Shown here: positions 7,175-15,971 of the stretch, one piece after another
Position numbering within the stretch: position 1 is the first letter of the stretch
How the letters are laid out: every line of letters starts with the position of its first letter
From: Promethearchaeota archaeon
Lineage (GTDB): Archaea > Asgardarchaeota > Lokiarchaeia > Sigynarchaeales > SOKP01
Length of the DNA stretch: 23,835 nt
Assembly (NCBI GenBank): GCA_014730295.1
Contig: WJIN01000237.1
Coordinates: 1-23,835 of the forward strand
Direction of reading: 5' to 3'
Position numbers and translations under genes: made by a program
The notes under the pieces: generated by a model
Told to the model about the DNA's origin: nothing
What the model saw: only the letters and a program-made list of their open reading frames with translations
Database searches by the model: none

Positions 7175-8596
7175 ATGACCTCAGAAAGCATCCAAAAACC
7201 AAAGGTGGCAATAGAGCGTGCGGATACTGTAGTAGAATGTCTCTCCAAGAGTATTGAAAATCTTGGAGGTATAAGAAAGTTTGTTCAAGAGGAAGATATT
7301 ATATTCCTAAAAATCTCTCTCCGCCTTCCATTTGGTTTTCCCTCGAATTCAAATTTTGATTTAATCAAAGAAGTAATAGACCTATGCAGGCAAGCGAATC
7401 CTAAAAAAATATATGTGGGGGCCTATCCTGCTAGAGAAATTACTCTCAGTAAGTTTGATGATTTAATGGATTTAGAAGAATTTTTTAGGAATCTGGGAGC
7501 AGAATTCGTATATTTAGATAATAGTGATGTTTATCATACTAATTCAGTTAAGTCTGAAGAATTGAAAAAGATTAGGGAAAATACGCTTGATGAAGTTAAA
7601 TTAGATAATGTTGTAGTTGAAATTCCTAAAATTATAATGGATTCTGATAAACTAATAAATATTAATCAGGTAAATGTTTCTCCAAAAAATGTTTGTACCA
7701 CATCTCTGATAAATCAATATTCAATACTTCCTTATAATTATAGAAATTTAAGCTTTACTGGAAAAGAAAAATCAAATATAATAGAGAATGATTTATATCA
7801 AGAAGAGCAAACCAATAGAATTCTTGAAACATATCTTATTAAAAAACCAACCTTAACGATAAATAATCTTTTCTATGTTTTAGAAGGAGCGGGGCCCTTT
7901 ATATATAAAGATTCAAACCTTAAGCAAACAAAACTATTAGTTGTAGGAAATGACTCGATTGCGGTCGATGTAATCACATTGATGCTAATGAATATTGATA
8001 CATCTAAAAATTCATTACTCGTGGAGGCAGTTAATCGAGATATTGGTCCAAAATTACTCTCCGATATAGAACTTGTTGGAGTGGATTTGGATATGAATAA
8101 GTTTGAAATACAAGTATGCGAAGAAGAGTTATCCAAGATTAGAATGCAAAATCTTCATACTCATTGCGGAAAAATGTGTTCGGGATGCTTTTCAAAAGCT
8201 TATCACCTTATACAAATTATAAAATCATATTTGATAAAAGATCTTAAATATATCGGAAAAAATAACTTGGTAGTTGGACTAAAACCACCCGAAATTTCAC
8301 CAGAGAGTGATATAATTCTATTTGGTGACTGTGCGATCGAATCCACTGAGGATTACGATTTTCGCTCACTTAAGAAAAAGACTTTAATACGAAAGAATGA
8401 AAAGATAGTCAAGAATAAGAAAATCTTAGAAATTTCCGGATGTCCTCCAAATTTATATCAAACATTCCATGCTCTTTTTGATTATTTCGGGAAGAAAAAT
8501 ATGCCAAATTTACAATTCTATTTTAAAGTCTTGCAAAAATCAAGCCTTGAAGACTCAAAAGAAAGATTACAAAAATGGGAGGGATTAGGGAAATGA
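7175..8596 (+). CDS. DUF362-type protein with C-terminal cysteine motifs
   Basis: 473 residues. The N-terminal two thirds follow the DUF362 pattern: a start of the type KVAIERADTVVECLSKSIENLGG, then FLKISLRLPF with residues binding around 45-55, and the INQVNVSPKN and ILEG-like blocks (FYVLEGAGPF, about 230). The C-terminal third carries H330-C331-x3-C335-x2-C338, then GDC (C386) and SGCPPN (C423). The GCPPN motif is typical of iron-sulfur ligands in small subunits of hydrogenases and complex I, so an Fe-S or other metal site is likely here; this is inference. DUF362 proteins have no settled reaction. The ATG lies about 30 bases after a TATA-like stretch (7137-7147). Its stop overlaps the start of the next gene (ATGA), so the two are translationally coupled. 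Confidence 0.6.
   Translation: MTSESIQKPKVAIERADTVVECLSKSIENLGGIRKFVQEEDIIFLKISLRLPFGFPSNSNFDLIKEVIDLCRQANPKKIYVGAYPAREITLSKFDDLMDLEEFFRNLGAEFVYLDNSDVYHTNSVKSEELKKIRENTLDEVKLDNVVVEIPKIIMDSDKLININQVNVSPKNVCTTSLINQYSILPYNYRNLSFTGKEKSNIIENDLYQEEQTNRILETYLIKKPTLTINNLFYVLEGAGPFIYKDSNLKQTKLLVVGNDSIAVDVITLMLMNIDTSKNSLLVEAVNRDIGPKLLSDIELVGVDLDMNKFEIQVCEEELSKIRMQNLHTHCGKMCSGCFSKAYHLIQIIKSYLIKDLKYIGKNNLVVGLKPPEISPESDIILFGDCAIESTEDYDFRSLKKKTLIRKNEKIVKNKKILEISGCPPNLYQTFHALFDYFGKKNMPNLQFYFKVLQKSSLEDSKERLQKWEGLGK
8577..8583 (+). promoter_or_regulatory. Ribosome binding site deciding the start at 8593
   Basis: GGGAGGG, nine bases before the ATG at 8593, sits inside the end of the DUF362 gene. It favours the ATG at 8593 (which overlaps the upstream TGA as ATGA) over the ATG at 8575, which has no such site in front of it. 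Confidence 0.6.
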
Positions 8597-10170
8597 TCCA
8601 TCAGAACTTTAGCGATAATTGGAAAAAAATACTTGAATATAATGAAAAAATCATCCAAAAAAGGATTTCTACACAAGAGCTAGCAAAAGTTAGAATCCCC
8701 TTGACTCCGATAAAAATCAGACCTGATTTATTATCATACCTTTTTAGTTTATTTTATCCAAGTTTTATTAACGATCAAAAAAACGTTGCGGATATAATCG
8801 TCTCTGATAATGAAGAAGAACTGTTAAATATTAAACTATATAGAACTCAAGAACCAGGGATACATACATCCTATTCTAAGATAGAAACAGATATTATTAA
8901 GCTAAAAAAATATCCTATAAGCGAACTTAGCGATTTTTTCACAGAGCTTCAGAAGGAAATTTTCGATGAGTATGAGGTAAGAATTTCTCATATCCGTGTC
9001 TTAAATAAGAAAGCTATGGACAGATTGAATAGATATTTGGAAACTATTGAACAAGCTTCTTTTGAAGAATCATTTACGAATCTTTTAGATATTGTTGAAG
9101 AGCTAATTAGAGATAAACTATTTTTTATTTTTCCAAAACCCAATATAATCAATTTTATTGAGCAAATTTTACAAGTCTCGGAGAAAAGATTCTTTTTATC
9201 AAAATGTTTTAGTTTCATAAAAAAGGCGCTTCCAGATTTTAATATTGGACTAGTTCTAACCGCTCTTGAACAATCCTTTGTTCTTAAATTTGAACATAAA
9301 AAAGAAAAATCTTCTGAAAACCGCCTGGATATACAAATCTTTAAAATTGAAGAATTTAATATCAATCCCGAAAATATGAATGAACAAGAAATCTTAGAAT
9401 CAATATACTCTCAAATAGACCTTGATTCAATTTTTCTTGTTAAACAAAAACACCTCATAAAACTTCTTGGAAGCATCTTTGAATTTCAATATCCTATTGA
9501 TTTTGGTGAATTGAAGCTACTAATGCAAAAAATTCTCTTTGGATTTAGATCCTATGAGCGACTTTGGCATAAATATCCAAAATCTTTCTCATATAATCCC
9601 CTTATCCGCTGGTTTTTGGAGCTTTTTGGTTTTAACTTCCATCTGAATAAATTATCTCATTGGGAGATCCCAGATTTTCTATTTAATTTGTTTATCCTAA
9701 ATGCTGGCTTGAAGAATAGAGTAATAATCATTTTTACAGATTTACATAATGACTCAGAAGGTAATCTGGAGGATATCGAGAATCCTTTACAAAAAGGCTT
9801 TTTACAAGCCGTTTTAATTGAAACAGAAAACAGAAAATTAACAAAAATTATCCCGATATCTGATAATATAAAAGAGTTCAGAGATTTAGATTTAAAGGGA
9901 ATTCGATATAAGATAATGGAAAATTTTGGATATATCGATCTAATAATGTCGATTGACCTACATCTGTTAAGAAAAGTAATTGAAAATTATATCATAAAGT
10001 TTAATAACTTCAACCTTATCTCTAAGATTAAGACTCTAGGCAAATTTAAGAAAGATTACTATTTTAACGTCTATCCCATTAAACCAGAGATTCAATATAT
10101 AAAAAATTCGGGTACTCTATCACTGAGCAAGAGACTTCTTTCAATATTTATCGATAGACATTTATTTTAA
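8593..10170 (+). CDS. Large protein of unknown function, coupled to the DUF362 gene
   Basis: 525 residues from the ATG at 8593 (531 if the in-frame ATG at 8575 is used; the ribosome binding site and ATGA overlap favour 8593). No signal peptide or membrane segment stands out, and I recognise no family. The sequence is rich in Leu, Ile, Phe, Lys and Glu, with mostly helical predicted segments. A more hydrophobic alpha/beta part lies around residues 340-430 (RVIIIFTDLHND, then GFLQAVLIETENRKLTKIIPI), which could be a small core domain. Tight coupling to the cysteine-rich DUF362 protein suggests a complex or a shared pathway. It ends 21 bases before the convergent asd gene, with only an AT-rich joint between them. 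Confidence 0.55.
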   Translation: MIHQNFSDNWKKILEYNEKIIQKRISTQELAKVRIPLTPIKIRPDLLSYLFSLFYPSFINDQKNVADIIVSDNEEELLNIKLYRTQEPGIHTSYSKIETDIIKLKKYPISELSDFFTELQKEIFDEYEVRISHIRVLNKKAMDRLNRYLETIEQASFEESFTNLLDIVEELIRDKLFFIFPKPNIINFIEQILQVSEKRFFLSKCFSFIKKALPDFNIGLVLTALEQSFVLKFEHKKEKSSENRLDIQIFKIEEFNINPENMNEQEILESIYSQIDLDSIFLVKQKHLIKLLGSIFEFQYPIDFGELKLLMQKILFGFRSYERLWHKYPKSFSYNPLIRWFLELFGFNFHLNKLSHWEIPDFLFNLFILNAGLKNRVIIIFTDLHNDSEGNLEDIENPLQKGFLQAVLIETENRKLTKIIPISDNIKEFRDLDLKGIRYKIMENFGYIDLIMSIDLHLLRKVIENYIIKFNNFNLISKIKTLGKFKKDYYFNVYPIKPEIQYIKNSGTLSLSKRLLSIFIDRHLF

Positions 10171-10191
10171 ATAAAAAATAAAGTAGTTTTA

Positions 10192-11280
10192 CTATTTGAT
10201 AAAACCTTTTGTTTTTAATAACTCTGCGTTCAATATTGCCCCGCCAGCTGCTCCTCTAATAGTGTTATGACTCAGTGCGACGAATTTGATGTCAAATACG
10301 TTGTCCTCCCGTAATCTCCCTACCGTTACTGCCATTCCTTTATCATTATCCCGATCTTTTCTAGGTTGAGGTCTATCATCATCATATAGGTATATTATCG
10401 GTTGTTTTGGAGCGAAAGGGAGATCCAATTCTTGGGGTACAGATTTAAAATTTGTCCATATATCAATAATTTCATCAATTTCCGGAATTCTGTCTTTAAA
10501 TTTAATGTTGAGAACGGCTGTATGTCCATCGGTAACGGGTACTCTGGTAGTTGTAGCACTTATCTCCATTGAATCATCATTTACAATCCCTTCTTCTGTT
10601 ACTTTCCCAAATATTTTCAAGGGTTCTTTCTCCGATTTTTCTTCTTCTCCCCCAATATAGGGGACGATATTATCAACCATGTCCAGAGAAGGCACTCCTG
10701 GATATCCCGCTCCTGAGACTGCTTGGAGTGTGGTGGTTATTATTTTATCTACTTTATATCCTGCTTTTTCAAGCGCATATATGGGTGTGACGTAACTTTG
10801 AATTGAGCAGTTTGGTTTTACAGCAACAAACCCCTTTGAAAATCCTCTTTTCTTTTGTTGAATTGGGATAACTTCTGAATGTTCATTATTGACTTCTCCA
10901 ATTATCATTGGAACGTCCGGCGTCCAACGGTGTGCTGAATTATTGCTTACCACAGGAATATCATTTTTTGCGTATTTGAACTCAACTTCTCGAATTTGAT
11001 CCTTAGTAGGCATATTTATTGCAGAAAACACAAAACTTAGATGCTCGGGAATAGAATCATAATCTTGAACATCACGGACAACTAATCCCTTTATATTCTC
11101 TGGAATCGGGATCGGCATTTGCCACTTCGGACCTGCCGCTTTTTCATATGTTTTTCCCGCCGATCGTGGTGAAGCAGCAACGTCTACAACCTCAAACCAA
11201 GGATGTCCTTGTAGCAATTTAATATAATTCTGGCCGACTATTCCTGTAGCTCCTAAAACGCCTATTTTCAATTTTTCCAT
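10192..11280 (-). CDS. asd: Aspartate-semialdehyde dehydrogenase
   Basis: 362 residues, the normal size for the archaeal/yeast-type enzyme. It reduces aspartyl 4-phosphate to aspartate 4-semialdehyde with NADPH, the branch-point step towards threonine, methionine and lysine. The NADP-binding loop GVLGATGIVG (7-16) opens the protein. NNSAHRW (113-119) and PNCSIQS (156-162) follow, with catalytic Cys158. SGAGYPGVPSLDM and the region VPVTDGHTAV, whose histidine is the expected general base, complete the pattern. It is the only gene in this part on the minus strand and stands alone; no lysC, dapA or hom gene is next to it. A TATA box lies about 26 bases before its ATG. Confidence 0.92.
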   Translation of the reverse strand: MEKLKIGVLGATGIVGQNYIKLLQGHPWFEVVDVAASPRSAGKTYEKAAGPKWQMPIPIPENIKGLVVRDVQDYDSIPEHLSFVFSAINMPTKDQIREVEFKYAKNDIPVVSNNSAHRWTPDVPMIIGEVNNEHSEVIPIQQKKRGFSKGFVAVKPNCSIQSYVTPIYALEKAGYKVDKIITTTLQAVSGAGYPGVPSLDMVDNIVPYIGGEEEKSEKEPLKIFGKVTEEGIVNDDSMEISATTTRVPVTDGHTAVLNIKFKDRIPEIDEIIDIWTNFKSVPQELDLPFAPKQPIIYLYDDDRPQPRKDRDNDKGMAVTVGRLREDNVFDIKFVALSHNTIRGAAGGAILNAELLKTKGFIK

Positions 11281-11301
11281 AGTTCTTAATTATTCTTTAG
11301 A

Positions 11302-11310
11302 GTTTTATAA
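11302..11310 (-). promoter_or_regulatory. TATA box for asd
   Basis: On the minus strand this reads TTATAAAAC, centred about 26 bases before the asd ATG at 11280, so the transcript is probably leaderless. The 154-base gap also carries the promoter of the divergent gene at 11435 (AT-rich CTTTAATAG at 11404-11412, about 27 bases before that ATG). Confidence 0.55.
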
Positions 11311-11434
11311 GGTAAATGCTTCAAAATTTTATAATTTTTTTATCACTTATCATATTTTATGTTATTTGAGGATTTGAATTGATGTATTTTTGGATTTGAT
11401 AACTCTTTAATAGTTCAATTTTTATTTTGTATAT

Positions 11435-12820
11435 ATGTCGACAAATTCAAACTTAGAAAACTTAGAAAAGGAAGCAGATCAATTAGAACGGGAAGCAAAA
11501 ATAAAATCTTCCCAAGGTGAATACTCCAAGGCTATCGATCTACTCAAAAAAGCAAAAACCATTAACCAGAAACTTGGATTTCAAGGAAAAATTAATATGA
11601 TTGAAAAAAAAATCCAGCAAACACAAAATTTGATTGAATATCAAAAATCATCGAACACAGAATATACACCGACTTTTCAACAGATTAACGAAAAGAGAAT
11701 TACATCTATTTCATCTTCTCCTGCTCAAAAGACGTATTCAAAAAGTTCTACAGAGTCTTCAATAGATCCTGAAAAGCAGAAAGAGAGGGAATTGATAAAA
11801 AGCGCTGAAGAAGCTTTGGATAGAGGAAATAAATGTATTCAAGAAAAAGATTTCATAGCAGCAAAAAGGTGTTATGAAGAATCTATAGAAATCTTCAGAA
11901 ATATCGGAGGATGGGAGCGTCAAGTCCAAATTTTAGAAAAAGAATTGGATAATATTGATGATTATGCTGAGCAACACAAAAAAGCTTCTAAACCTACGAA
12001 AAGCACCCATGAAACTAAATCATATCCTTCGAGCATGAATATGGGTATATCCTCTACAAGGACTTCACAAAATATAAATACATACACCGATATTAAAGAG
12101 AAATCCAGCCCCCTTTCATCAGAAGAAAGAAGAAGAAAAGAGATTAGAGAAAGAACCGAAGAAAGAATTAGACAAGCAGAAGAAGCTCGAAAAAGGCAGC
12201 AGAGAATGTCTAAAAGACAAAAAATTGTCAGTGAGAAAAAACAAAGAGCATTAGAAACCAGGATGAAGATGGAAGAAAAGAAGCAAAATGAAGAAAAATT
12301 AATAAAAGAAGCAGAAAAGTTCTTAGAACAAGCTAAAAATCAAGTCGATAACAAACAATTTGATGACGCAAAAGGATTATATAGAATGGCAATAAAAAAA
12401 TTCAAAGAGCTCGGTTGGTTTTCCCAAGTCGATAATTTATATGATGAAGTTAAAAATTTAGAACAATATAAGTTAGACCATTTCAAAAAACAACGAGAAG
12501 AAGAAGAGAGAAGGAAAAAACAGCGAGACGCGTTTCAAAAAAGGATCCAAGATGTCAAACTAGAAAAGGAAAAAGAAGAAAAAAGAAGACTTGAACAAAT
12601 CAGATCACTTTCTCCAGATGAAAAAAAGAAACTCGAGAAAGCACGATTGTTATTAGATAAAGCTGAAAAAGAAGAAGGGTTGGGAAAAACAAAGCGAGCA
12701 ATTGGCAGATATAACCTAATCTTAGACCTCTATAATTCATTACCAAAAGATAAAATTAACCTTTCAAATGATATTGTAAAGATTAAAAAAACAATATCAG
12801 ACTTAGAATCCAAGATCTGA
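11435..12820 (+). CDS. TPR-like and coiled-coil repeat protein
   Basis: 461 residues. Four related helical units, each about 50-60 residues and TPR-like, are visible at about 8-61, 118-172, 287-343 and 396-458. The first three have the pattern A..A...(K/R)G.Y..A...Y..AI..(F/N)..LG followed by a ...V..LE.E closing helix (for example QEKDFIAAKRCYEESIEIF and DNKQFDDAKGLYRMAIKKF). They are joined by low-complexity linkers: a Ser/Thr-rich one (about 70-112), another (about 180-230), and highly charged Arg/Lys/Glu coiled coils (about 228-286 and 345-392). It is probably a cytoplasmic scaffold that holds protein partners. No catalytic motif. Asgard genomes are rich in such proteins. Divergent from asd with its own promoter; separated from the NOG1-like gene by 60 AT-rich bases. 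Confidence 0.6.
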   Translation: MSTNSNLENLEKEADQLEREAKIKSSQGEYSKAIDLLKKAKTINQKLGFQGKINMIEKKIQQTQNLIEYQKSSNTEYTPTFQQINEKRITSISSSPAQKTYSKSSTESSIDPEKQKERELIKSAEEALDRGNKCIQEKDFIAAKRCYEESIEIFRNIGGWERQVQILEKELDNIDDYAEQHKKASKPTKSTHETKSYPSSMNMGISSTRTSQNINTYTDIKEKSSPLSSEERRRKEIRERTEERIRQAEEARKRQQRMSKRQKIVSEKKQRALETRMKMEEKKQNEEKLIKEAEKFLEQAKNQVDNKQFDDAKGLYRMAIKKFKELGWFSQVDNLYDEVKNLEQYKLDHFKKQREEEERRKKQRDAFQKRIQDVKLEKEKEEKRRLEQIRSLSPDEKKKLEKARLLLDKAEKEEGLGKTKRAIGRYNLILDLYNSLPKDKINLSNDIVKIKKTISDLESKI

Positions 12821-12880
12821 AAACAAAAATCTAAAATTTTTTGGTACATTTTCATATTTAAATTATTTTTAAAAAAGAGT

Positions 12881-13930
12881 ATGAGAAATCCCTTTCTTAA
12901 TTTCTATAGAGTTCTGAATGCACAAGAGTTATTAGATATAGCATTTAGGAGAGCTATGAAAAGTTCAGCGAGTGTATCGTCTAATGCGCCTATTATTATT
13001 AAAGCAAAAAAAAAAGAATCCAAAAGAATAAAAGTAGCAATTGAAGAACTCATTGATAGGATTTTGAAAATTATAAAAATGGTTCCTATTATTGAGGATC
13101 TACCCGAATTCTATAAAGAACTTGCTTCGCTTATGATTGATACCGATAAATTGCGATTAACACTTGGGAAATTGAATGGTATTTTACCCGTGCTAAGTAA
13201 ACTTGAACGAGATTATCTAGGAAGATTGAGGAGGATTGAGGAACCGAAGGAAGGGGATAGATTGAGAAGAGAGGTTTTTGGGCGTGTATCATCAATTATT
13301 AGAAAACAATCAGAAAATTTGGAATATTTAAATTCTATACGAGGAAAATTAAGAGGAATCCCCTCTATTGATTATTCTATACCCTGTGTCGTGTGCGCTG
13401 GCGCTCCAAATGTGGGAAAGAGCAGTATCGTTAAGCAAATTTCCACGAAAAAAAATATTGAAGTTCAAGAATATCCGTTTACCACTAAGAAGCTCATTCT
13501 GGGTCATATTAATATTAAGCGCCGATTTGACACAATCCAAATACAGATTATGGACAGTCCCGGGATTTTAGATCGCCCAATCTCCGATAGAAACAATATT
13601 GAAAAACAAGCGATCTTGGCTTTACGATTAATCTCAGATTTAATAATATTTGTATTTGATCCAACCCCCGCATGTGGATATAATTTGGATTCACAAGTCA
13701 ACCTCTTCAATGAAGTACAAGAAAAATTTATACAAAGAGAAAATATTGATATCATTATCGTCTTTAATAAAAAAGATTTAGCGAGCGAATCTGAAATATC
13801 TCATCTTCAAGAGCGACTGGGAATTGGAAATGATGATTATATACTTACAAATGCTTTGACTGGAGAAAATTTGGATGAGATATTTGCACAATTAAAAAAA
13901 CAATTTGCTGAAGACTATAAAGAATTATGA
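12881..13930 (+). CDS. NOG1-like GTPase (archaeal type)
   Basis: 349 residues. The N-terminal helical region (about 1-165) contains the NOG1-type pattern FYRVLNAQELLDIAFRRA and DYLGRLRRI. The GTPase domain follows: G1 GAPNVGKSS (174-182), G2 YPFTTKKLILGH (198-209), G3 DSPG (225-228), G4 NKKD (296-299) and G5-like TNALTG (323-328). NOG1 belongs to the Obg/TRAFAC GTPases. Eukaryotic NOG1 acts in assembly of the large ribosomal subunit; archaeal members are shorter and are presumed to do a similar job. It is complete, with all GTP-binding motifs intact, unlike the GTPase at 461-1459. A TATA-like box (12853-12864) is about 25 bases before the ATG. The mfnF start follows 13 bases after its stop, so the three genes to 15777 may be one unit. 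Confidence 0.85.
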   Translation: MRNPFLNFYRVLNAQELLDIAFRRAMKSSASVSSNAPIIIKAKKKESKRIKVAIEELIDRILKIIKMVPIIEDLPEFYKELASLMIDTDKLRLTLGKLNGILPVLSKLERDYLGRLRRIEEPKEGDRLRREVFGRVSSIIRKQSENLEYLNSIRGKLRGIPSIDYSIPCVVCAGAPNVGKSSIVKQISTKKNIEVQEYPFTTKKLILGHINIKRRFDTIQIQIMDSPGILDRPISDRNNIEKQAILALRLISDLIIFVFDPTPACGYNLDSQVNLFNEVQEKFIQRENIDIIIVFNKKDLASESEISHLQERLGIGNDDYILTNALTGENLDEIFAQLKKQFAEDYKEL

Positions 13931-13943
13931 GATATTGATTAAG

Positions 13944-15038
13944 ATGCTTATTTTAGGATTAGATATCGGAGGTGCGAATACAAAAGCCGCATTACTCAAG
14001 TTTTCGAACCGTCAGTTAATTGCTTCCTATCCCTTTATTGAATATTTTCCATTCTGGGAGAAAACTAAAGATCATATTACTACTCTATTTCAAAGAATAA
14101 TCTCTAATCTTATTAATGCCAATGGATTTAATATAGCAGATATCGACCATGTTGCGGTTACAATGACTGCTGAGTTATCAGACGCTTTTCAAACAAAAGA
14201 AGAGGGAATAAGAACCATTTTAGATGCACTCTCTGAAAATTTTGAAGAGGAAGCTCTTTCATTCATAACTATACATAATAAATATATCCCATATAAAACC
14301 GCTAAAAAATCACCCAAATTACTGGCTGCTGCAAATTGGGTTTCCACCGCATTATATCTTGGTTTATTTGAACCAAATTGTATTTTAATTGATGCTGGCT
14401 CTACCACTATCGATATTATTCCCATATCTGACTCTTTTCCTAAATCTAAAGGTAAAACAGATATCGAACGGCTAATGCATCATGAATTAATCTATACGGG
14501 GGGTCTAAGAGCTACTATTCCATCTATTACGCATTATATTCCATATCAAGAAAATAAACTTCGTATATCTTTCGAAAAATTTGCTCTTATTTCCGATGTG
14601 CATCGAATCCTAAATAATATTACTGAGGAACAATATATAAATGACACGGCAGATAACCGATCGAAATCGCTTGAGGATTGTTACGCACGGCTGGCCAGAA
14701 TCATCTGTGCTGATCTAACCATGATCTCCAAGAATGAATTAAACAAAATAGCTAACTATATCTATCAAAAACAAAAGGATATTATTAAGGAAGAAATTAA
14801 AGAATTTATCGAAAATACTGATTTAGAGGATTCTGGAACAAATGTTATGCAAAATATCTTCGTTCTTACAGGATTATCCTCTGAATTCCTGATCAAACCC
14901 GTATTAGAAGAATTAGGGTGTAAAAACATAAGAGATCTTGAACTTATCACAAGTATTCCCGATTCCATTAACTCCTCAGCTTTTGCGGTTGCGGGGGCAT
15001 TCTATTATCGACATATTTTAAAAAATGATGAAGTTTGA
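13944..15038 (+). CDS. mfnF: Methanofuran biosynthesis synthase MfnF-like (ASKHA fold)
   Basis: 364 residues from the ATG at 13944. A longer frame begins at 13905 inside the NOG1-like gene, but the conserved beginning MLILGLDIGGANTKAA starts right at 13944, so the shorter start is chosen. The phosphate-binding loop LDIGGANTK and the second loop LIDAGSTTIDIIPI (about 140-153) mark the sugar-kinase/Hsp70/actin fold of the family once called H4MPT-linked C1 transfer pathway protein. Also visible are YTGGLRATI and the C-terminal block SSAFAVAGAFYY. In methanogens MfnF joins the furan unit (as diphosphate) to gamma-glutamyltyramine in methanofuran synthesis. It overlaps mfnE by 14 bases, strong support for the pathway assignment. 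Confidence 0.8.
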   Translation: MLILGLDIGGANTKAALLKFSNRQLIASYPFIEYFPFWEKTKDHITTLFQRIISNLINANGFNIADIDHVAVTMTAELSDAFQTKEEGIRTILDALSENFEEEALSFITIHNKYIPYKTAKKSPKLLAAANWVSTALYLGLFEPNCILIDAGSTTIDIIPISDSFPKSKGKTDIERLMHHELIYTGGLRATIPSITHYIPYQENKLRISFEKFALISDVHRILNNITEEQYINDTADNRSKSLEDCYARLARIICADLTMISKNELNKIANYIYQKQKDIIKEEIKEFIENTDLEDSGTNVMQNIFVLTGLSSEFLIKPVLEELGCKNIRDLELITSIPDSINSSAFAVAGAFYYRHILKNDEV

Positions 15039-15777
15039 AGATTTTATTTTGGTCAAATTAGGAGGAAACATTATAGGTAATCAAAATAATCTGAGTTCAA
15101 CCATCTCTCAACTAAGAAGGTTGGTTGATGTTCAAGGATTATTCCGTAAAGCCATATTAATCTGTGGTGGTGGAGAATACGCCAATTTTATACGAATTCT
15201 TGACCAAGAAATTTCTCTTGGAGATGATGTATCACATTGGGCAGCAATAGTAGCTATGGATACAAATGCCAAGAAGGTACATCGTCAATTTCCAGAAATT
15301 CGATTAATCTCTAAGTTTAAACAACTTAAAAATGAATTAGAGGATAATCTAAGCTCTGAAAACTTCCTTCTCTTTCAACCCTATAATTATCTAAGAGAGA
15401 AAGATGAATTACCTCATAGCTGGAACGTTACCTCTGATTCCATAGCACTGTATATCGCCAATGCGCTAAAATTGAGCCATTGTGTTTTGGTTAAGGATAT
15501 TGATGGAATATTGGATAAAAATTATCAGCTTATCAAACATCTTTCTATAAAAGATTATAAGGAAATGAAAGATGGTAATTTATTGGCTAAATTAGACCAG
15601 GATCAAACATTAAAGAAAAAATCGAAACCAATTGATCCATTTAGCTTAGAATTAATAAAGAAATATAGTCTTATCTGTATTTTACTAAATGGGACACCTC
15701 CTCATACGAGAATTATTGAATATTTTCGCTCCTCTTCTTCTGAAAAAGAAAAAAGATATACAAAAATTACAAATTAA
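15025..15777 (+). CDS. mfnE: Methanofuran biosynthesis kinase MfnE-like (amino acid kinase fold)
   Basis: 250 residues. The amino acid kinase signature is present: KLGG near the start (about 11-14), ICGGGEYANFIR (about 46-57), SHWAAIVAMDTNA, LPHSWNVTSDSIALYIAN and VKDIDGI. In methanogens MfnE phosphorylates the phosphate group of 5-(aminomethyl)furan-3-yl methyl phosphate to give the diphosphate, the substrate of MfnF. The closeness of these blocks to that enzyme rather than to uridylate or glutamate kinases supports the call. Two start codons (15025 and 15028) are adjacent; both lie inside the end of mfnF. The C-terminal lysine- and serine-rich tail is not conserved. With mfnF it indicates that this cell makes methanofuran for C1 reduction or oxidation through the tetrahydromethanopterin route. 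Confidence 0.8.
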   Translation: MMKFEDFILVKLGGNIIGNQNNLSSTISQLRRLVDVQGLFRKAILICGGGEYANFIRILDQEISLGDDVSHWAAIVAMDTNAKKVHRQFPEIRLISKFKQLKNELEDNLSSENFLLFQPYNYLREKDELPHSWNVTSDSIALYIANALKLSHCVLVKDIDGILDKNYQLIKHLSIKDYKEMKDGNLLAKLDQDQTLKKKSKPIDPFSLELIKKYSLICILLNGTPPHTRIIEYFRSSSSEKEKRYTKITN

Positions 15778-15893
15778 TCATTTGGTCTTCGAGTCTGAAT
15801 TTTTTCTGTGACTATTGCCTTTTAGAATCAAATTAACTACTTTCAAGCTAGATTTTTATTCTAAACCTTCTTAATAACAGGACTAAAAAATGA

Positions 15894-15970
15894 TAACATT
15901 AAAAAACACCAAACGCAAAAATAGTTATTAATAAACAACAAAAAATTAATGTTAAAGGTGTCGAGAGGTC
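15894..15970 (+). promoter_or_regulatory. Interleaved inverted repeats around a ribosome binding site
   Basis: TAACATTAA (15894-15902) pairs with TTAATGTTA (15946-15954), and ACACC (15906-15910) pairs with GGTGT (15957-15961). The order left-left-right-right gives a pseudoknot-like arrangement. AAGGTG and GAGAGGT just before the ATG at 15972 are candidate ribosome binding sites, and ACACC could mask the first one. This may be a translation-control element or chance in AT-rich DNA. The rest of the 194-base gap shows nothing. Confidence 0.3.
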
Positions 15971-15971
15971 T

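Noticed and set aside
10569..10790. Plus-strand frame within asd
   Set aside because: It lies entirely opposite a well-conserved enzyme gene and has a leucine-rich shadow composition.
13905..13943. Longer start for the mfnF-like gene inside the NOG1 gene
   Set aside because: The conserved MLILGLDIGGANTK beginning starts exactly at 13944; the 13 extra codons are unconserved and overlap the end of the upstream gene.
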